From assembly GCF_022430545.2 (NCBI RefSeq), contig NZ_CP092488.2, positions 1,922,001 through 1,986,000 of the forward strand: a stretch of DNA of 64,000 nucleotides, in the 5' to 3' direction. Below are positions 60,840 to 64,000 of this stretch, piece after piece. Numbering within the stretch: position 1 is the first letter of the stretch; each line of letters starts with the position of its first letter. This DNA comes from Mycobacterium paraterrae. GTDB lineage: Bacteria > Actinomycetota > Actinomycetes > Mycobacteriales > Mycobacteriaceae. A model generated the notes under the pieces. It worked only from the letters and a program-made list of their open reading frames with translations, ran no database searches and was not told where the DNA came from. The position numbers were made by a program, and so were the translations under genes.

Positions 60840-61976
60840 TTATCCGCGGTCGAGATCGACGGGCGGAGTGTGGATTGCGGAGTTGCCTCCGCCGCGTTTC
60901 GCGTCGAACATAGCCCGATCGGCGTGCTCGATGAGGGCGTCTAGGAGTGGACCCGGATCGACCTGGGACGCGAACCTGTCCAGCGGCACGCTCGTCCCGC
61001 CCACACTCGCGGTGAGCGGAGCTCGATCAGCGGGGGCGGCGACCGCCGAAAGGACCCGCTTGGCGGTGCGTTCCTGGTCGCCCGGGCCGGCAATATCGAC
61101 GATCACGAATTCTTCACCGCCGAGCCGTGCTACCAACGCACCACCGCGCACGGCGGACTCGATCCGCCGTGCGGTGCGGACCAAGACTTCGTCACCAACG
61201 GCATGACCGAACGTGTCGTTGATGAGTTTGAAACTATCAAGGTCTACGACCATCACCGCCAACTGACCGCTGCTGACATACCCCTCGCGCACTAGGTCCC
61301 CGATCTGCATATGCAGGCCACGCCGGTTCAGCAGACCGGTGAGGGGGTCGGTGGCCGACTCGTTGGCGTCGCCCCGCAGAGCCCAGATGGCGGCCTGGAT
61401 ACCCAGCGGTGTCCCAGCGACCAGCGTCCCTGACAGGAGCGCCTTTACGGTGAGATCGACGATGTCGAATTTCGACTGCAAACCGACTTTGGCCGCGAAG
61501 CCCGCAATCGTCGCGACAATGCAGATGATGTGAGCCACAAGCATTTTCGGACCATCGAAGAACACCAAGAACACCGACAGCATGGTGAAGAAACTGAACC
61601 CGAAGGCGGCCAATACCCACCCTGAGTCGAGCAGGACCATCGCGGCAATCGCGATGTCCGCGGAAAAGACGAAAGCGAGGGCCGTCGAACGCGAGGGCCA
61701 GGACCGACAACACCACACCCATGCCCAGAATGCCTGTAGTACGACGAAAGCCATTACGGCAATCCGCGATGCGCGGGTGGCTGCCGCCGGCAGCAGGATG
61801 GTCGCGGAAATAACCGCGTCCATTCCCGTACCCAAGCCGATCAGAATTTGCACTGCCCCCGACATCGCCCGCTTGAAGTACTGCACTTGCACGGCGTAAT
61901 CAACAGGCTCGCACCACCAGTCGCGGACGAGGCGGGCGAATGTTTCGAGCCTCCGTGAATAGTCCGACAAAGCCAC
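60840..61976 (-). CDS. Membrane GGDEF-type protein (GGEEF)
   Basis: A 378-residue protein with about six membrane spans and a C-terminal GGDEF domain. TDPLTGLLNRRGL, DLDSFKLINDTFGHAVGDEV and the active motif RLGGEEF point to diguanylate cyclase activity. The gap 60663-60839 shows nothing. Regulation of signal is unknown. Confidence 0.9.
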   Translation of the reverse strand: MALSDYSRRLETFARLVRDWWCEPVDYAVQVQYFKRAMSGAVQILIGLGTGMDAVISATILLPAAATRASRIAVMAFVVLQAFWAWVWCCRSWPSRSTALAFVFSADIAIAAMVLLDSGWVLAAFGFSFFTMLSVFLVFFDGPKMLVAHIICIVATIAGFAAKVGLQSKFDIVDLTVKALLSGTLVAGTPLGIQAAIWALRGDANESATDPLTGLLNRRGLHMQIGDLVREGYVSSGQLAVMVVDLDSFKLINDTFGHAVGDEVLVRTARRIESAVRGGALVARLGGEEFVIVDIAGPGDQERTAKRVLSAVAAPADRAPLTASVGGTSVPLDRFASQVDPGPLLDALIEHADRAMFDAKRGGGNSAIHTPPVDLDRG

Positions 61977-62185
61977 TCCCAGAAATTCCCGCGACTATTG
62001 GGTGCTAAGCGAGGCCTGGCTGCAGTAGCCCAGTACTCAAAGGATAGCGGGCCTATTCCACACGTGACTCATTGCGTACCGTCTCGAGGATGCACGCTGA
62101 GTGCGGAAAACAACGTTCTGTCATTGCCTATGACGCCAGCTCAACCCGGCCGCGTACAGCATCTTTCACTGAGAGTTGCCGGTTG

Positions 62186-62584
62186 TCACTGAGTAGCAAG
62201 CGGGCGGCTTAGCTCGAAGCGATTGCCGTCGAGGTCGTAGAACCAGACATATTCGTGGTTCTCGCTTCGGCACAGCTCACCGACCTCAATTCCCCGATCA
62301 AGCAATAGGTTTCGAGCCGGTGCGAGATCGTCGGTATCGATCACCGCAACGACATACGTCCGGTCTTCACCCGCGGCCCTTTCGGCGCGTCTAGGCAGTT
62401 GCCATAGCGCCACCACGGTGCCGGCGATCAGGTAGGCGGCAATGGGTTGATCCGGCCCGTCGAAACCGACATGGATCGGCTCCAGACCGAATTTTTCGCG
62501 ATACCAGTCGACGGCCGCGCTGACGCTACGAACGCGCACAACCGTGGTCAGCATCGACGCAGCTTCGAACACATTCGACGCCAT
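62186..62584 (-). CDS. VOC/glyoxalase-fold protein
   Basis: A 132-residue protein from ATG 62584 (alternatives at 62596 and 62554). VVRVRSVSAAVDWYREKFGL and EYVWFYDLDGNRFEL are typical VOC segments, the last with the Glu ligand. Possibly a dioxygenase- or lyase-type member, or a resistance protein. Function not assigned. Confidence 0.75.
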   Translation of the reverse strand: MASNVFEAASMLTTVVRVRSVSAAVDWYREKFGLEPIHVGFDGPDQPIAAYLIAGTVVALWQLPRRAERAAGEDRTYVVAVIDTDDLAPARNLLLDRGIEVGELCRSENHEYVWFYDLDGNRFELSRPLATQ

Positions 62585-62688
62585 ACGTGTGATCAAAGCA
62601 CGCTGACTGTGGTGCTGCGGTCACATTGCTCGACCCTAAAGACGCTCACATGCCTCTCCCTCCGCCGCAGGCGCGTACCGGTTATCTG

Positions 62689-63444
62689 TCATTCGATGAG
62701 GTCATGCGACGGTGGCCGTAAGCCGCCATTGGTTAAGGCGGGAAGTAGCTGGGTGAAGGCGGGCATCAAAAGTGTGGGGTCTTTGTCCCATGGGAGGGCG
62801 AGCAGTTGCTTGACGCTGCGTCTGCCGCCAAAGGACCGCAAGGCGTCGAAGTCGGAGATGCTGAGCGCAAGCTGACCGGGCGCGGTGTGCGGGTCGCCCA
62901 TCTGGACAGCTCCGAGCGAGGGCGTGGACAACCGGAATGACGGCAGCCGCGCATGCCGGATGAATTGGTCACCCGTCGTCGTCATGAAGCTCAATGCTGT
63001 CGTGAACGTGAGATCGCCAGTGCGAGAGCCAGGTTCACCCAACGCCCCGCGTATGTCGTGCTCATGCGTCAAGGTGTCGAAGACGAGTTGGCACACCCCA
63101 GCATCAGAGGCGAGGGCGAGATTCGTCGACACCGCATCAAGCGACTGCGCCCATCGAGCGAGCAACTCGTCGATGCTGTGCTCGCCTAGCCGTGCGACTT
63201 GCGCGTTCGCCCAGGGCGCGGTGCCTTTCTCGTCCAGGTTCAGCGCGACGATGTCTTGGGCGACGCCGACCAAATGCGCAACAACCTGTCTGATCGTCCA
63301 GCCAGGACATGCCGGGACTGGGAGTTCGGCGATGTCGTCGCGACCGCGCACCAGCGCATCGACCCGTGCGCAGATGCGGCGGTAGGCGACGGCCGCATCG
63401 TTCATCGAGACCAGTCGCGGCGCTTCGCCGTAATTCAGACCCAT
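62689..63444 (-). CDS. Mycothiol-dependent maleylpyruvate isomerase-type (DinB-like) protein
   Basis: A 251-residue protein from ATG 63444, with gagagggg before it. CPGWTIRQVVAHLVG is the actinobacterial DinB/mycothiol-dependent isomerase N-terminal segment with a metal-ligand His, and LVFDTLTHEHDIRGALG supplies further His residues. Many such proteins have unknown substrates and use mycothiol as cofactor. Confidence 0.82.
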   Translation of the reverse strand: MGLNYGEAPRLVSMNDAAVAYRRICARVDALVRGRDDIAELPVPACPGWTIRQVVAHLVGVAQDIVALNLDEKGTAPWANAQVARLGEHSIDELLARWAQSLDAVSTNLALASDAGVCQLVFDTLTHEHDIRGALGEPGSRTGDLTFTTALSFMTTTGDQFIRHARLPSFRLSTPSLGAVQMGDPHTAPGQLALSISDFDALRSFGGRRSVKQLLALPWDKDPTLLMPAFTQLLPALTNGGLRPPSHDLIE

Positions 63445-63591
63445 CGGGTCTCCCCTCTCTCGCGACACCGCCGCGGTCAGGGCCGACCCTACATCGAAAT
63501 TAAGGAAATTAAGGAAACTATGTGGTAACGATAAGACCTGTCGGGTTCGTACGGGCGACTTTGGCGCACCGTCTGTGCGCCCACGCATCGG

Positions 63592-64000
63592 TCAGAACGT
63601 GTTGAACAAGTACAACTCCAGGGACTCGAAGAGGCTCGCGAATGCTCCGCTGCTGGCGAGCCCATGCTCGACTGCGCCGATAAGTGCGTCGAGGGTGTTG
63701 ATGTTGTCCGAGATATCGATTTGTGTGAGGTCACCGTCGATCGAGGTGGTGGCATCGGCGATTTGCGTCGGTGTCAGGCCCAGATATGCCGTGTGCGTGG
63801 TGAACACGTTGATCAATGCGTTCATCAGGCCGCCAGCCGTGAAGTCTTGTTGGAAGTCGGCAATGCCGTCGCCGTCGAGTGTGTAGATCGTCGTCGGATA
63901 CAGATCGTTTGGCGTCAGGTGTTCCACGGCGCTGTCCATTCCAAGCGCGTTGAGGATGGCGGTCTCCTGACTCGAGCCGTGGCCGTACACCGAGTCGAGG
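63592..64000 (-). CDS. PE-PPE-domain-like protein, 5' part outside the window
   Basis: The frame is open to the right edge. The visible 135 residues hold YGHGSSQETA, then YPTTIYTLDGDGIADFQQDF and helical VFTTHTAYLGLTP, resembling the C-terminal half of the mycobacterial PE-PPE alpha/beta-hydrolase domain. The rest is outside. Assignment rests on this short stretch. Confidence 0.5.
   Translation of the reverse strand, partial: LDSVYGHGSSQETAILNALGMDSAVEHLTPNDLYPTTIYTLDGDGIADFQQDFTAGGLMNALINVFTTHTAYLGLTPTQIADATTSIDGDLTQIDISDNINTLDALIGAVEHGLASSGAFASLFESLELYLFNTF

Overview
The window is a high-GC chromosomal segment of a mycobacterium, probably an environmental species. The evidence is lineage-typical content: a Ddn-type deazaflavin (F420) nitroreductase-fold protein, an F420-type luciferase-like oxidoreductase, two mycofactocin-coupled type SDRs, a mycothiol-dependent isomerase-type protein, a rifampin ADP-ribosyltransferase (Arr), a PE-PPE-like protein fragment at the right edge, and many P450s, TetR regulators and acyl-CoA enzymes. 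No tRNA, rRNA, CRISPR array or transposase was seen.

Positions 1-20.7 kb look catabolic. A truncated epimerase, a Ddn-like protein, a frameshifted SDR and a P450 read rightward. A compact seven-gene leftward operon (12136 down to 3865) encodes two acyl-CoA dehydrogenases, a crotonase, a ketosteroid-isomerase-like protein, an acyl-CoA ligase, a P450 and a Baeyer-Villiger monooxygenase, a set suited to opening a cyclic ketone and beta-oxidising the product. Divergent from it are a MaoC/FAS1-like hydratase and a second ligase, then a TetR gene, then a P450-ferredoxin-MDR reductase-flavin monooxygenase group.

Positions 20.8-37.5 kb hold the most unusual part. A NorD-like VWA protein and a NorQ/CbbQ-like AAA+ ATPase sit among tiny membrane proteins, a five-helix membrane protein of unrecognised family (with a second copy 5 kb away) and a 143-residue single-span protein. 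Around them are an AveC-like membrane protein, two P450s, SDRs, two DapB-like oxidoreductases and a VOC protein. Seven copies of a motif close to TTGACNNNNGTCAG lie in the promoter regions of these units, mostly on or beside the -35 box, suggesting one regulon. NorQ/NorD pairs elsewhere mature metal centres of membrane or large oxidoreductases, but no NorB/NorC is present here, so I infer a chaperone pair serving the unknown membrane protein.

Positions 37.6-46.4 kb carry a TetR/Rieske oxygenase pair, a TetR with an extra helix-turn-helix, NmrA and SDR oxidoreductases, a membrane protein-FAH hydrolase-TetR-SnoaL group and an F420-type oxidoreductase. Positions 46.6-64 kb are more housekeeping or signalling: a large LuxR-type ATPase regulator, an ABM protein, a DUF1931 histone-fold protein, an IclR regulator, an NTF2-like protein, a glutamate-cysteine ligase-like enzyme, a TetR with its probable operators in front of an alpha/beta hydrolase, a PAS-ANTAR protein, two GGDEF proteins, Arr, a frame-broken NHL-propeller gene, a VOC protein, a DinB-type protein and the partial PE-PPE-like gene. 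At least three single-base frame breaks, all of the same sense, occur in the window; they may be real decay or sequence errors.
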